Of a DNA stretch of 64,000 nucleotides, positions 47,776-59,178 are shown piece by piece (position 1 is the stretch's first letter; every line of letters starts with the position of its first letter). The DNA is from Druceiella hillmani (lineage: Eukaryota > Arthropoda > Insecta > Lepidoptera > Hepialidae), in the NCBI GenBank assembly GCA_039881145.1, contig JAYKKI010000016.1, positions 13,026,501 to 13,090,500 of the forward strand. The letters run 5' to 3'. The position numbers were made by a program, and so were the translations under genes. The notes below the pieces were generated by a model. The model saw only the letters and a program-made list of their open reading frames with translations. It had not been told where the DNA came from and made no database searches.

Positions 47776-48150
47776 CAGTGGATTGGAATTGGTCAGAATT
47801 GGAAGGTCAGTGAATTGTTAAGAATAGAGAACTATTGTTTAGAATACTGAGAGCTACTGGCTCATATTACGCGGAGCAAACAAGAAGATTAAGACAGGTA
47901 ATCAAGACGAAAAATCGAATAAAACTGTTAGCGGGCGTTCTCTTTTACTAAAACAACACACTGGCTCATAATGTGAGTAACGCGGCCTTATTCAACAGAT
48001 TTGACCTAGCAAACTTTATATGTTCACGTGGCTATAAAGAGATCTTCCAGAGAAAATCTTAAAGACAATAACGAGATATTGGTGGCCGTTAATTCTTTTT
48101 GTGGATGAACAAAGGACAGGTTTTTTTCAGTATCCACGTCGATCTCAGTG
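47776..48150 (+). pseudogene. Second mariner-group transposase relic
   Basis: The frames read VDWNWSELEG, ELLFRILRATGSYYAEQTRR, LRQVIKTKNRIKLLAGVLFY, then NNTLAHNVSNAAL after a stop, MFTWL-RDLPEKI and EILVAVNSF. This follows mariner-type transposases in order: W-W-D, the YY-(x)-L-RLR helix, GVLFHxDNAPAH (the second catalytic Asp is replaced by Asn here), and the tail after the third Asp. The HPPYSPDLAPSD segment is lost. It is more decayed than, and from a different lineage to, the copy at 7.2 kb. Confidence 0.65.
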
Positions 48151-48317
48151 CCCATATTTTTATCAGATTGTTAAAATCATAACTATTACAAAGGGGTACA
48201 TGATTCCAGTAAAGTCTCATTTATACAGTGTATTATTCCTTATTATATAATTTCACAGTACATTTCTATTAATAATGAAAGGAAGGAAAAAATATTTTTT
48301 GAAGTAAAATTTCTTTA

Positions 48318-48568
48318 TGCGTGACGAGAGCGTTACGAAAAGTGTGATCGGGCGAGGCGAACGGAAGTTATAAGTTAGTGAAGACAAAAAGAGAGAGAGT
48401 TACGTTTCGTATATTACTGTAGGGATAAGAGAGAGAGGTGCGAGCACTCATTTTCTTTCTCTCTTTCTCTCATAGCCTGTTATGTTTCGTATATCTAAGA
48501 CACAGTACAAGCCTATTGTCTGTATTACACTGTAGGAACAAGAGAGAGCAGTGCGCGTGCACATTTTC

Positions 48569-48626
<58 letters not shown>

Positions 48627-48650
48627 GCGAGTTTGCTAGCGTTACGCAAA
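48318..48650. repeat. Two-unit degenerate repeat with a (TA)n tract
   Basis: GTTACGTTTCGTATATTACT with AAGAGAGAGAGGTGCGAGCA-CTCATTTTC at 48395-48455 recurs in similar form at 48480-48571, about 115 bp later. GCGTTACG words flank both sides (48330 and 48637). A pure (TA)n lies at 48573-48623. The class is unknown. Confidence 0.6.
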
Positions 48651-49772
48651 CGGTGATTTTTTGATTATTTTGTAATTTCATTTCGTTATTGAAAAATTGT
48701 ATAAATTATTATTTTGTTCAATACATTAAATATTCTACGTTTAAAGTGAATAAAATTGTAAATTCATTTTAAAGTTCATATTTGGTGAATTTGAAGTTTT
48801 ACTTCAGTCGTGTGGTCTAAAGCACACTCGTTTTTTTTATATTTAATAAATTATTTTTTTTTACTTTTTCGTATTCGGCATAATGTCATGAACATATCAT
48901 TAATTAAAATTATGGGAAAGACGTTATGTTAGTAAATCCCTTTGCAAATCGACAGCTGATTATATTCGTGGTATTTAATTTTGAAGAGCAGTTTTCTGAT
49001 AGTTTGTCAGTTTTATTTTCCTCTTCCTAGTAGGACTCAATATAATAAATGAACTGAAGAATTGTTAGATTTAAAAAAAATTAACTTCCCTTTTAAATTT
49101 CGAATTCGAAAAGCAATGATTTCTGTAACGTTTCACATTCAGCAAAAATATTATACGTCCAGAATGATGAGAAAAAACAGCCTTGTGAAAATATATTGTA
49201 AGGTTGTGCGTTCCCTTTTGGTAATTAATGGACTAATCAATTGTTTTGGTACAAAAGGTTTTTTTACGATTATTTTTTTAGATACAACAGATTCTTTAGC
49301 AATATTCTAACACTTTTCATTATTCTCTTTTTAACATAGTGGTTTTGCGTGCATATTAAAAGAAAAACATAATCTATTATCTTAGAATTTTTTATAAACA
49401 TTTATGAGCAATCTTATTTCAGTTGTATTAAACGACTGTGTTCTTTGTATTCAACTTATATTCATGCTCATACTTAGTGTCACACCAGGTTCACTCCCGT
49501 ACACGGTTGTTGGTATAAATGTGTTATTACAGAGGTCACAATACAAGAATGTCGGCGCTTATTGCGTTTGCCAAAGACAATTTCATCCAATTACTTAGTT
49601 ATCGCAATTAAGATCGTAACCTGTTCCGACGCAATTATAATCGTAGGATGTCAGTCATTTGCTCGTGCCCCGTTATGCGAGAAATTACTCTTAGTGCTTA
49701 ATTGCAAAGCGTTTCGATACGTGCGTAGAGTGGTTTAAAAAAATATTTTTGTGCTGTATATTTTTGTGCAGC
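48651..49772. other. AT-rich sequence without recognised genes
   Basis: The frames 49062-49310 and 49404-49598 have no domain. A GTGTG-GTCTAAAG-CACAC inverted repeat lies at about 48811-48828. Confidence 0.5.
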
Positions 49773-49865
49773 CAAAGTGGAATCTCCACTTTGTACTTTT
49801 AATTTGTTTACTTCGGCCATTTACCATATACTTTAACTTGTTTACTTCGGCCATTTAACACATAA
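49773..49865. repeat. 9-bp hairpin and a 32-bp tandem duplication
   Basis: CAAAGTGGA-ATC-TCCACTTTG (49773-49793) is a perfect hairpin. Directly after it, TTTGTTTACTTCGGCCATTT occurs twice (about 49803 and 49840). Confidence 0.85.
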
Positions 49866-49993
49866 TTTCTCTAGCCGAGTTCTCTCACCATATGTTCAAA
49901 TGAGTTCCCGGTCCATTATAGATTATTTTATTTATCATTGGCATTGATGTTGGTTTCATACACAGTAAATTTTTAACATATGCTCAAGATGTC

Positions 49994-50065
49994 TGATTTT
50001 ACTCCTCATAAAACTTTATACTGGGCGCTATTTATGAAAATCGTTTCTTAAGGAGTAAACTCCAA
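49994..50065 (+). repeat. Dispersed 72-bp repeat D4, copy A
   Basis: Matches 52187-52258 in the same orientation (TGATTTTACTC, ATAAAA-TTTATA-TG, GCGCTATTTATGAAAATCG, TTCTTAAGGAGTAAACTCCA). It contains the inverted repeat GGAGT-AA-ACTCC. The family is unknown. Confidence 0.85.
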
Positions 50066-50131
50066 TAAGTTGACTACCATAGTCAATATCATTGTTATAT
50101 AACATACATAACATAATTATACATAACATAG

Positions 50132-50324
50132 CTATTTACGTAATGATCTGCTTTTCGAGGAAATTGAGCAAGTATTGGAAGAAGTTATCGACGTTCCAGT
50201 TCCCTTGGTAACAGATTCGGGATTTGCGAGGCGACAAGCTTTTATTGATTCATATTTTGCAATCGGTGAAGGTTTTTGCAAATTGATCTGCAAGTTTACA
50301 CTAATAGATCAATGTTACTTTTAA
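50132..50324 (+). other. Candidate coding segment, unknown
   Basis: The open frame reads YLRNDLLFEEIEQVLEEVID, then VPVPLVTDSGFARRQAFIDS, then YFAIGEGF, and continues to a TAA at 50322-50324. The first ~45 residues look protein-like: an acidic amphipathic helix, then a basic patch. They are preceded by ACATAG, a possible acceptor, and GTGAAG or GTTTTT could serve as a donor inside. No domain is recognised. Possible sources are a cellular exon or the N-terminal part of a transposon-encoded protein. Confidence 0.3.
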
Positions 50325-51827
50325 ATGCAGATAAACATTAAACTAATATGTATATTATTTGGATCTGTTTAAGGAATATTTTTAATTTTTACACTTACTT
50401 TAACTGTGTACTTACTCGGTTTATTGTTACACTTGCTTCATTTGTTTTCAATCAAGACTTTATAAGGTAAATATTCTTAGTAATATTTGGTCGGATTCAG
50501 TATTATTTTTTTTCTTTTACTATTTGTATTATTTTTTAATAGTGTTTATACTTTTATAAACAACTTTTACTTATTAAATATATTACTAAAGTACGTTGTG
50601 TTTTTTTGATTTGTATTAATTCTTTATCAACTGAATTAACTTCACCCATAACTGATATTTATATGTATTGAAAAGGTTTGAAAATTGTATTATTTATGAC
50701 ATTTTTTCTTTCTAATAATCTCATCTGTCTGGCATTAATAAACACACAATTAATTTTCAAATGTGTAGATAATATTACAGATACTTGTATCCACAGACCT
50801 TGTATTTTTATATGTATCTACAAGAAAGTAGCACCAATTAGAAATCAGAGATAAATCGTTTTAGTACTGCTTTAATTTAGGAAGTTATTAATACTTATTT
50901 ATTTTTAGTTTTTGATAATTTAATAAATTCTGACAAAAACATTTATTTTATTTTGAAAAGTTATATATTGGTGTTTTAAATTGGAATTCAAAAATTATAT
51001 TATTGAAATTCAATCTTATTATCGACATGATTTCCTTTATCTATGGCTAGAAAATTAAAATGTGCTTTAAAATAAGTTTGCACTGGATGGTTCACTTTAC
51101 CTATAGACAGAATGTTAAAATGTGCATTCAATTACTTTAGACCAGATTAAGCTAGAGACTGCTTTAATTCTAGAAGTTATCAATAAATATTTATTCTTCA
51201 TATTTGGTAATTTAACAAATACTTGCAAAAATATATTGTATTCTGACAAATTGAATTCGAGTACAAATGATGACAGAAGCTACGTGAAGTAAAAAATTAT
51301 GTTATTGAAATGCAATGTATGGTTCAATTTGCCCATAACTCAAAAAAACGTGCATTAAATTAGTTCGCACCAGATAATACAAACCATTCTTTCATATGTT
51401 TTCGATTTGAAAATCTAATTCATTAGTTAATACAACATTTCATTGGACATTTGTTTTACCAATCTCTTACCAAATTGTAATGTATACTTATAGACCCTTA
51501 TTAACAAACATTGGCAACGTAAATGTGATTTTAATAATTAGTTAAAAAATTCCCACCATTTTGTATAAGATCAAAAATACAAACATTAACATTTTTTAAC
51601 TTTTAAACATTTTGAACAACATCCTACACTCTGCCTTTCTACACACAAGAAAATAATGACTATATATTTTATTATTGAAAATTTATTGTCTGTTGTAAAA
51701 TTTAAAAAAAAACTAAAATTAAATACAATATGAGCAGAAAAATTTATAAAAATAAAAGTAATGAAAATAAAAACAGTACAAAAAGTATATAAATAGGGTA
51801 TATAAAAAATGAAAACATGAAATTTTT
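50325..51827. other. AT-rich sequence without recognised genes
   Basis: Only AT-rich sequence is seen. Loosely similar stretches around 51000-51130 and 51290-51370 (repeated AAAATGTGC words) suggest old internal duplication. Confidence 0.5.
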
Positions 51828-52073
51828 TTAATTCTTTCGTCTGAAGCAACTGACGTTGGCTGAAAGTGAGCCGGATATCCAATCCGGCAATCCAAAATCA
51901 ATATCAAACCCGGAATCCGTCTGGCTGCTGGTGCGTTTCCTGCGTATCGGTACATTTGTGTACTGCAACATAGTTTCCTGCACCTCACCTCTAGGCTGAC
52001 CAGCAGGAACATTTTCCGTTGCCGCGGACGAGGTTGGCAGAGTTTCCGCAGCTTCAGGTTCAACAAAAGCTTT
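51828..52073 (-). CDS. Candidate terminal coding exon, gene unknown
   Basis: The minus-strand frame opens after a possible acceptor TAG (complement of 52074-52076) and reads KAFVEPEAAETLPTSSAATE, NVPAGQPRGEVQETMLQYTN, VPIRRKRTSSQTDSGFDIDF and GLPDWISGSLSANVSCFRRK. It ends at a TAA at 51828-51830. The block is GC-rich against very AT-rich flanks. It looks like a low-complexity acidic/Ser-Thr linker followed by a basic patch and a short Asp/Trp motif. It could be the last exon of a nuclear protein or a piece of a transposon protein. I do not recognise it. Confidence 0.4.
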   Translation of the reverse strand, partial: KAFVEPEAAETLPTSSAATENVPAGQPRGEVQETMLQYTNVPIRRKRTSSQTDSGFDIDFGLPDWISGSLSANVSCFRRKN

Positions 52074-52186
52074 CTATGTCAATTCTTGAATATTACAAAT
52101 TGAAAGATGTTCAAAAATGTTGCGCGGACAAGCCACTTAACGGTTATACTTTTTTAACGCTCCGTACTTCGTACGTTCTGAACTTT

Positions 52187-52258
52187 TGATTTTACTCTTT
52201 ATAAAATTTCATATCGTGCGCTATATATGAAAATCGATTCTTAAGGAGTAAACTCCAA
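52187..52258 (+). repeat. Dispersed 72-bp repeat D4, copy B
   Basis: Direct copy of 49994-50065 with about a dozen differences. It lies about 110 bp upstream (in minus-strand terms) of the candidate exon at 51828-52073. Confidence 0.85.
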
Positions 52259-55200
52259 AAATAAGAAAAAATTAAGTGGATAAACTTTGTGAAATTCAGG
52301 TTTAAAAAATTAAAATATTTTTTTTTATAAAAAAAAATTAAATCCAAAAAGGCAATTAAAAAGCTCATTAAATAAAGTATAAATTCCACTGATTCATTTA
52401 TTTTATTATAACTTTTAAAAATGAAGTAATAGGATTCAAAGTAACGCACACTTTTCAGTCGGTTAAAACTTCAAAGTATTCTACCTTTTTAACAAGACTT
52501 TATACTGTAAAAATATTCTGTATTTGTGTTGAGGACATATAGGTATAACATAATCGAATATTACCAAACACGGGAACATCAACATTTTTTACCTATCTCA
52601 TTATCAATATATGCTTAATTCCTAGAAGCTGTATTGAGGTAACCAACTCTTAATAAATTCAGGCACTTGACTAAAACTCGCCAGTTTCATTGATTGTTTC
52701 AAAATTTACTTACTCAAATGTTATATACATTTCCGTGTTCCTTATATAAGTTATAAAATGTAATTATCCAAGCAAAGTTACGATTCTGAAACGCCATTTT
52801 TTATAAAACGTATATGCGTGATTATTTGTGAGTTGTCTGTTCAAAACAGGTTCGTGGCACCGCAAACTTTTTGTATACCTACCTAATTATTAGCTATAAT
52901 TTTCTCGTAGTATATAATGTACCGTAGCTTATAGTTTTGCCAGTGTACAGCAATTTACGTCGTTTTTCATGATAAATTTATCGACTTCATGTTGCTTTCC
53001 TATTTACCGCTTAGTTCGTTTTCCTTATTTACTTTGGTATTATATATTTATCAATATAATACAGTGCGTAACTATGCTGAGTCAAGTTGTGATTGAAGTG
53101 GTGTTATTAACCCTGTAAGAAATTAGAAAGACGTCATTGAATTATACGATCGGGAAGAATATTGTGGCGGCTATTGATGTTTTAGGGTGTTATTGAGAAA
53201 ATGGTGAGTTAGAGAATAAAAATTTAAATTTAAAGATTGCATAAATTTTGTGATTCAAAATAAACGTGACAAACTTAGAGAGAAATATAGTTAGGAAATA
53301 GATATTTGAAAATAAGATCCTTTGGTTTAGAATGTAGATTATATATTAAATATAATTAGCATTATATGAGTAATGCAAGTAAAAAAGAACAATTTAAATA
53401 TAACAGTAATTAGACAAGTCAATCGAGTACGGATCGTCATTGGTAACCGCATATTCCTGTTATATAGATATACATAAGGTAATTGCTATAACATAGGCAA
53501 GTCCCTTTTAACAAGTATATTTTGGCTAAGTTTTTCATATATTAACACAATATAACTACAATACTGACGGTAGTCAAATTTTGCAAGCAAACTTGTACAT
53601 ACCTAATATCAACATATATACATACATTTGATAGCGCGCGACTTGACCTGATATTGTGATAAATAATTAAAATATGAAAAAAAAAGATTAAATTTTTTAG
53701 GTATTAATTTAAAAGATCGTTATTTTTTATTTTAAAATGACGCTCATCGTTTTTCGTTGATGCTGATTTCGTGCGAAATTTTTTTTTAAATTTCCATTTA
53801 ACGCTTTCCGAAATAAGGGAATAAGACAAAAATTTATTGTATTTTTTATTTTTTTACATATAAATGTATACTACATCCTTTTATTTCATACATCACACGT
53901 TGAGATTTAATTTTTTTCGTGAAAAATTTGTCATAGGCCTCTCCTACTTAACTGGATATTCTGGGCGTTGATTTTTGTCAGAAACTGAATGGCTTTTATA
54001 TTGAATAAAGTACTAAACAGCCACACATTTGTGGTTGTTTTAGCACTTTTATTGGCGATAATTTTCTAAAGAAAGTGATATTACAATACTCAGTGGGAAA
54101 TACTTGTATCAATTGTAATGCACTCCTTCTGCCTAATTATGCTACTTTTATCGAATCATTATTCTTTCTTTTCTTTTCACATCATTATTCTTTCTTTACT
54201 TTTCATCATCACTAATAGAGAATTTTAAAAGCTGTAGAAAAAAAGTCAGTTACAATTATTTCTTTTCAAACATTTTTAGAGAGCTCAGTAGCAAAAAGTG
54301 TTTGATTAAAAGTATTGACACTATCAATGACGAACCATATGAATAATCAGGAAAAACACAATGAAATATTTTTAGAAATAAAATATTATCACGTTTACAT
54401 TTTATAAAAAATAAATGTCTAGATTTAAATTTGGCTCATCGGTTTAACAGATGACATAGTTTGATATACAACTACTTGAAGGGAGGATATCTATATATTT
54501 GTTTCACCTAGAATTAAACAATTTAATTTTTTTTGTGACAGCGAAATCAGTCTAATTATTTGTCTCTAAAATGTGAGGTCTTTAAACATTTTCAAAGCTT
54601 CAATATCTTTTTCACATTTAAACTATTCAAAATTGCACAAAGATGCCACAATTTATCTTCTAAAATATTGGAACCCGTTAATTACAATATTAAAACCAGT
54701 TCATCGTTTCAATACTTGGAATGGTTGAATTGATATTTTCCCGATGAAATTATATGTTGACATTACGTTTACACATTTTTGCAAAAATATAAAAGTAAAG
54801 CTATTTATTGAAGAAAGTCGATAAAAATATTCTGCTAGCAAGTCATAGAACTAAAAAAAAAGATTTTATCACAGATTTATAATATGAAGAAGGGATGTAC
54901 GCAGCTATAAAAAATTTAATGTTTTGTAATGTTTTTAACAAAACAAAATACAATTACTTATGAAATGTCATGATAATTTTAGTAAATCGTACATACATTT
55001 TTCATCTTACTCCTACGTAAACATTTCGAATTCAAAAAGAGCGCGACCACTTTTGTTTACGAGATCCAGTTAATAAGACTTATTTATATTAAGTAAGTAT
55101 TCTATTTATTTTTACGATGTGCCGCGATAATATATTCAAAAGAATATGGAATTAAAACAAAAAACAGACCATAGTTAAAGTAGCATAGATTATTGTTTGG

Positions 55201-56327
55201 CATCCCTTTTACTCTATTGTTTCAACTCTGATGTTATAAATTTGTTTATACAACTTTGTATTTCCACTTTCCTATTTACACGTTTTAGCGGCGAGTTATA
55301 TTTCCATATAAAATATTTTTAATACCCTTTTCTTACCTAGTCTTACCTCCAAGGGATATTTTTTTTTGAAAAGCGAAAAAATCCGCCCGTATACTTTACT
55401 CGAAGGCTATCAAAATGTGAATCGAGCAGTTATGAATTTTTCTGATTTTTACGGCTATATGGCGAAATTAAGATTATTTCAATAATTTGACAACCCAGTT
55501 TGCGATGTTTATATGTTTGAGAATATTTTTGCAATAATGAAAACCAGTCGAAAGGAAAAATTTATTTAGAATAATTTTCATATACGAATTCTCTTTAAGA
55601 CGTAAAATACGAAGAATAAGAATTTAAGGGACCTTTCCAAGACGGCAATTTTATTGAAGTGAAAGTTTTTTGGGCGCGATGAGAGTAAAATTTCAAGATT
55701 GAATTTTGTGCAACGTTTTTTATGTAACATTTAGTTGTAACGTCTAAATGTAATAAATTTATCGAAAGAAGGACAGAAAATATGTACTTGGCTAGAAAGA
55801 GTGCTGAGCTTATTTTTGGTCTCTTCTTTGTGCCATCATTTTGTTTGAAAGTGTATACTAGCGACGTGGTCCCATATAATATGGTGATGATTTGATGGTG
55901 AGGTCTGGAATTTAAAAATGGAACTCCGTAACGCATGGCAAAAAATCAAATGTGATTATTAGTTGTTACTTTGCAAAATAACTACACTATCGACAAGGTT
56001 AAAATATTTGATTTTTGAAGATGGAACTCCTTAATGGATTGTAGCGAATCAAAAGTGATTCAAGATATTTGCTACTGGTAGCTGTTACTTTGCAAGATCT
56101 GGTGCTGTTCTTCAGATATAGAGAACGGAACTCCAGCTAACAATTAACCAATTCTCAGTTACGACTATCGCTTCGCTTTTGCGGGTTGTTGGTAACTAAC
56201 TTTAGATAAAGAGGAATATACTAGGTTTTGCTTGCGACTTTTAAATGTATAATATTTCAAGAAAATAGTTGAATGTTAGATATAGTACGATGCTTAAGAC
56301 TATTAACTATTAAAAATTTTGAAATAA

Positions 56328-56331
<4 letters not shown>
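52259..56331. other. AT-rich sequence without recognised genes
   Basis: At 53196-53205 an ATG is followed at once by GTGAGT, a possible start codon at an exon edge. Nothing else supports a gene there. A hairpin of about 16 bp (GTACTAAACAGCCACA and its near-complement) lies at 54010-54046. The minus frame 55595-55936 (113 codons) has no domain. Confidence 0.5.
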
Positions 56332-56385
<54 letters not shown>

Positions 56386-56459
56386 GGTTACAAACATTTT
56401 TGTTCAAGTCCTTTAGAATACTTTCCTCTTACTCTCTCTATCTCTCTCTCTCTCTCTCC
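56332..56459. repeat. (TA)n and (CT)n microsatellites
   Basis: A pure TA run at 56332-56383 is followed by a CT-rich run at 56431-56459. Confidence 0.95.
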
Positions 56460-56827
56460 GTTTGATCTTTTATCCCTTAAGTGTATAGACTTACAAAATT
56501 TTTTTGAGATTTAGATCGCCGAAGAAGTGTCTTTCACGTGTACTGAGTTGCACGCGCTCAATTTTTTATTTTGTTGATGTGCTTACGTCTTAAGGAAAGA
56601 CCCGATTATTGATTAATGACCTAAAATGAGAGTCGATAATTCATCCACATTATAATCTGTCATAAATTTTTTACTAAACGCTTATCATATTTCGGTATCT
56701 GATATCTCCTTTCACTATAATAATCCCACATTGTAAAGATTATATACACTGGAAATATAATCTGGTTTCATTTATTGAGGTATTATTTGCGTGGAGACGC
56801 CATACGTTCTCGGTCTGCGAGGAATAG

Positions 56828-56851
56828 AATTGCGGTCCATTGACCGCAATT
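56828..56851. repeat. Perfect 10-bp hairpin
   Basis: AATTGCGGTC-CATT-GACCGCAATT lies inside an unassigned open frame (56791-56988). The frame has no recognised domain. Confidence 0.85.
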
Positions 56852-57489
56852 GCAATAGTCATTTGCAAGCGTTCGACGCGTCTATACGTTTTAGAGATTT
56901 GCGTAGATATTTAAAAATGCCAGCGAATGCGATAAGTTACTGTACAAATCATAATATAAAAGTGTCAAAAAGAAAACAAATCGTGTAAATACAAATGTTT
57001 GGGACTAAATTACTTATTGGTTTTACTGAAAAATAAATTACTGTATTTATATTTATATTTACAATAATTACCATTTTTTTACTCATACCGTCATACAGCA
57101 CCATGCTCGTATCGCATTAAATGTGTCACACTGAACGTGCTCGTATATACCAATTGACGTGAAAAGGTAAAATAATCAGTACGAAAAGCAAACAATACTT
57201 TCTCTGCGCGTGAGTGCAGGAGAAATAAAAACCCTTACCGGAAATCACAGATAAAAATCTTCATCCCTATTTATGAAAAAAATAACAAAGTCGATGCAAT
57301 GGTATGTTAAGGAGACACTATCCTAAAAATACGAAATGACTCATTTGCCCGAAAAAGTTTTAACCGCGGTTCACTGCGACTATAATAAAAAATTATTGTT
57401 TAATTGAAAATTTAAAAAAAATTCAGTCAACGTTGTCAAAGAGTAAAACGCTTTGAATAGACTTTATAAGGTATTACTTGATATTATTA
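56852..57489. other. AT-rich sequence without recognised genes
   Basis: Nothing supported is seen here. Confidence 0.5.
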
Positions 57490-57665
57490 GTTTGACCCAA
57501 CATAAGTTTATTTGAACTCAATGAAGCATTAAGATCAATAAAAATTGTCTCTTATTACTAAATACAAATTAACATTTTGAATAATATTTTGAACAAAAAT
57601 AATTATAAGTTAACAACATTCATTAAGTTAATAACATTTATACAAATTATGAAAAGCAAATACTA
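57490..57665 (+). repeat. Dispersed repeat family D3, copy B
   Basis: Direct-orientation homologue of 32718-32890, starting at GTTTGACC and ending near AAATTATGAAAAGC. It is non-coding. Confidence 0.75.
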
Positions 57666-58020
57666 AAATTTGTGAGCATTTACTTATCTTTCGATAATTG
57701 ATCTTATCTAATTGCAATTAGGAGCTTAACTTTGTAGTTTGGCAATAACAATATTTGGTTTGTTATGTTTATGTTTTGATTTAATTATCTTAATCTATTA
57801 ATTGCCATCAGGATTCTTTAATATCTACTGTTAAATTCTGGAGCAAGACTCTTCACAATTTGTTCGAATTTGAAATTATGCCTTGATTAGATCCATGATC
57901 ATCCGATTCCCTTCTTTTCATTGATCAAGCTAATAAAGCGGCAATGCGGCCATCTCATGTATAGGTGTGCAAAAATGCCAATAAAGACAATTTTTAAGAA
58001 TTACCGTAATGTTTTATATA
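57666..58020. other. AT-rich spacer
   Basis: Nothing supported is seen here. Confidence 0.5.
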
Positions 58021-58109
58021 TCCCGGATAAACTTATTACATTCCTGGACACTGGACAATGTCGCAAATTCCAATACAGTCCCGGAAATCCCAGACACCTG
58101 GTAATCCTA
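58021..58109 (-). mobile_element. Diverged hAT-like terminal fragment
   Basis: The minus strand reads AGGATTACCAGGTGTCTGGG, then ATTTCCGGGACTGTATTGGA, with later TGTCCAGTGTCCAGG and ATCCGGGA blocks. It has the same architecture as 44672-44777, but individual bases are more changed. No transposase or partner end is seen. The GC-richer sequence continues to about 58200 without a recognised feature. Confidence 0.4.
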
Positions 58110-58856
58110 CCTGTGTACGCCCATTCGGATAGGCATAGTTTGTCCTCAAGCTGCAGCGTGCCGCTAATAGCGCCTGCGTGTTCACGACCTCATGAATATG
58201 AGTCAACTTTACATTAGGTTCCCTGTACTAGTAGCGCAATGTTCAAGTGTCTATCAGAGTAATACTTTGTACTTATGATACGAAATATATAATCGGACAA
58301 ATTACATACTTTTGTATTCTACTTGCTAATTCTATTCATTTGATATCTCTATCAGAATCCACAATAAAAAAGTAATCCGCATCTTGAATCATCCCTTATA
58401 CTTAATTTATGAAAACGTCATATACTCTACCGAAGAAGGCTTCGGGTGCCAAGTTCGGGTGTATCTTATTAAAACCTGGTTGAACCGTGAAAACGTAACA
58501 TACAGATAGAAAGATTTTCGTATTCATAATATTAGTGTGGATATCTAGTGAAGAATTGAATACGAAATTATTGTCATTATGTTAAATATATCATACCGTG
58601 TTAATGTTTTGACAATGGAAACATTTATGGCGATGTTTTGCATAACTATACAATCAAGTTATTTCGACACTAGTTGATCTAAGAATTTGAACCTTGGCAT
58701 TTGGTTAGTAGATAAGTTATAGATACTTAGAAATATTGCTAGTTTTTATTTAATAAACAAAAAAATTAGTACAAGTGGAAAGAGTGAAAAAGTCTAATTA
58801 ATTTTTTCACCAAGCGAGTTATTGAGTCACATTTGAATCTTGGAAATATTTTTTTA
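58110..58856. other. Spacer, GC-richer at its start
   Basis: 58110-58210 is GC-richer and open in one frame. Nothing is recognised. The rest is AT-rich. Confidence 0.5.
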
Positions 58857-59178
58857 CGATTAAATGAAACAGCGTGATGTATTATTATTTCTACTTTATT
58901 TAAGTTCTTTACCACGACCTAGGTTTCGTTGTATTAAAAGATCTTCAGGTGGGCTATTAGCAAAGATCTTTGCTTTACGCTATAATAAATGCAAAGACCA
59001 ATGTAAAGCTCTTTGCAAAGATCTTTGCTAATAGCCCACCTGAAGATATTGTAATACAACAAAACCTAGGTCGTGGTAAAGAATTTAAATAAAGTAGAAA
59101 TAATACTACATCACGTAGTTTCATTTAATTGTGAATAATGAATTTCTAGAAAATTAACGCCAAATATATTCAATAATG
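58857..59178 (+). mobile_element. Palindromic repeat with hammerhead-like arms, copy 3
   Basis: Inverted arms (about 58857-58973 and 59015-59136) surround a 41-nt spacer. The ~40-bp unique tail follows on the right, so this copy is in the opposite orientation to the one at 37.8 kb. The plus arm (59035-59076) has CCCAC, CTGAAGA, a mostly paired stem II, then AAAAC where GAAAC is required, CCTAGG, TC, GTGG. The minus arm (58912-58953) has intact CTGAAGA, GAAA and GTC, but its stem II is spoiled (CTTTT opposite ACAAC). Both arms keep the stem I pairing CCAC/GTGG and the self-complementary ACCTAGGT of stem III. Short stem III favours paired (dimeric) folding in known Penelope-type hammerheads. 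Confidence 0.75.
58977..59010 (+). repeat. 34-base insert in the palindrome centre, inverted match nearby
   Basis: This segment is the reverse complement of 59658-59691 with one mismatch in 34 bases. It is absent from the centre of the copy at 37.8 kb. Homology stops at both edges, so it looks like templated filler DNA rather than part of the element. Confidence 0.85.
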
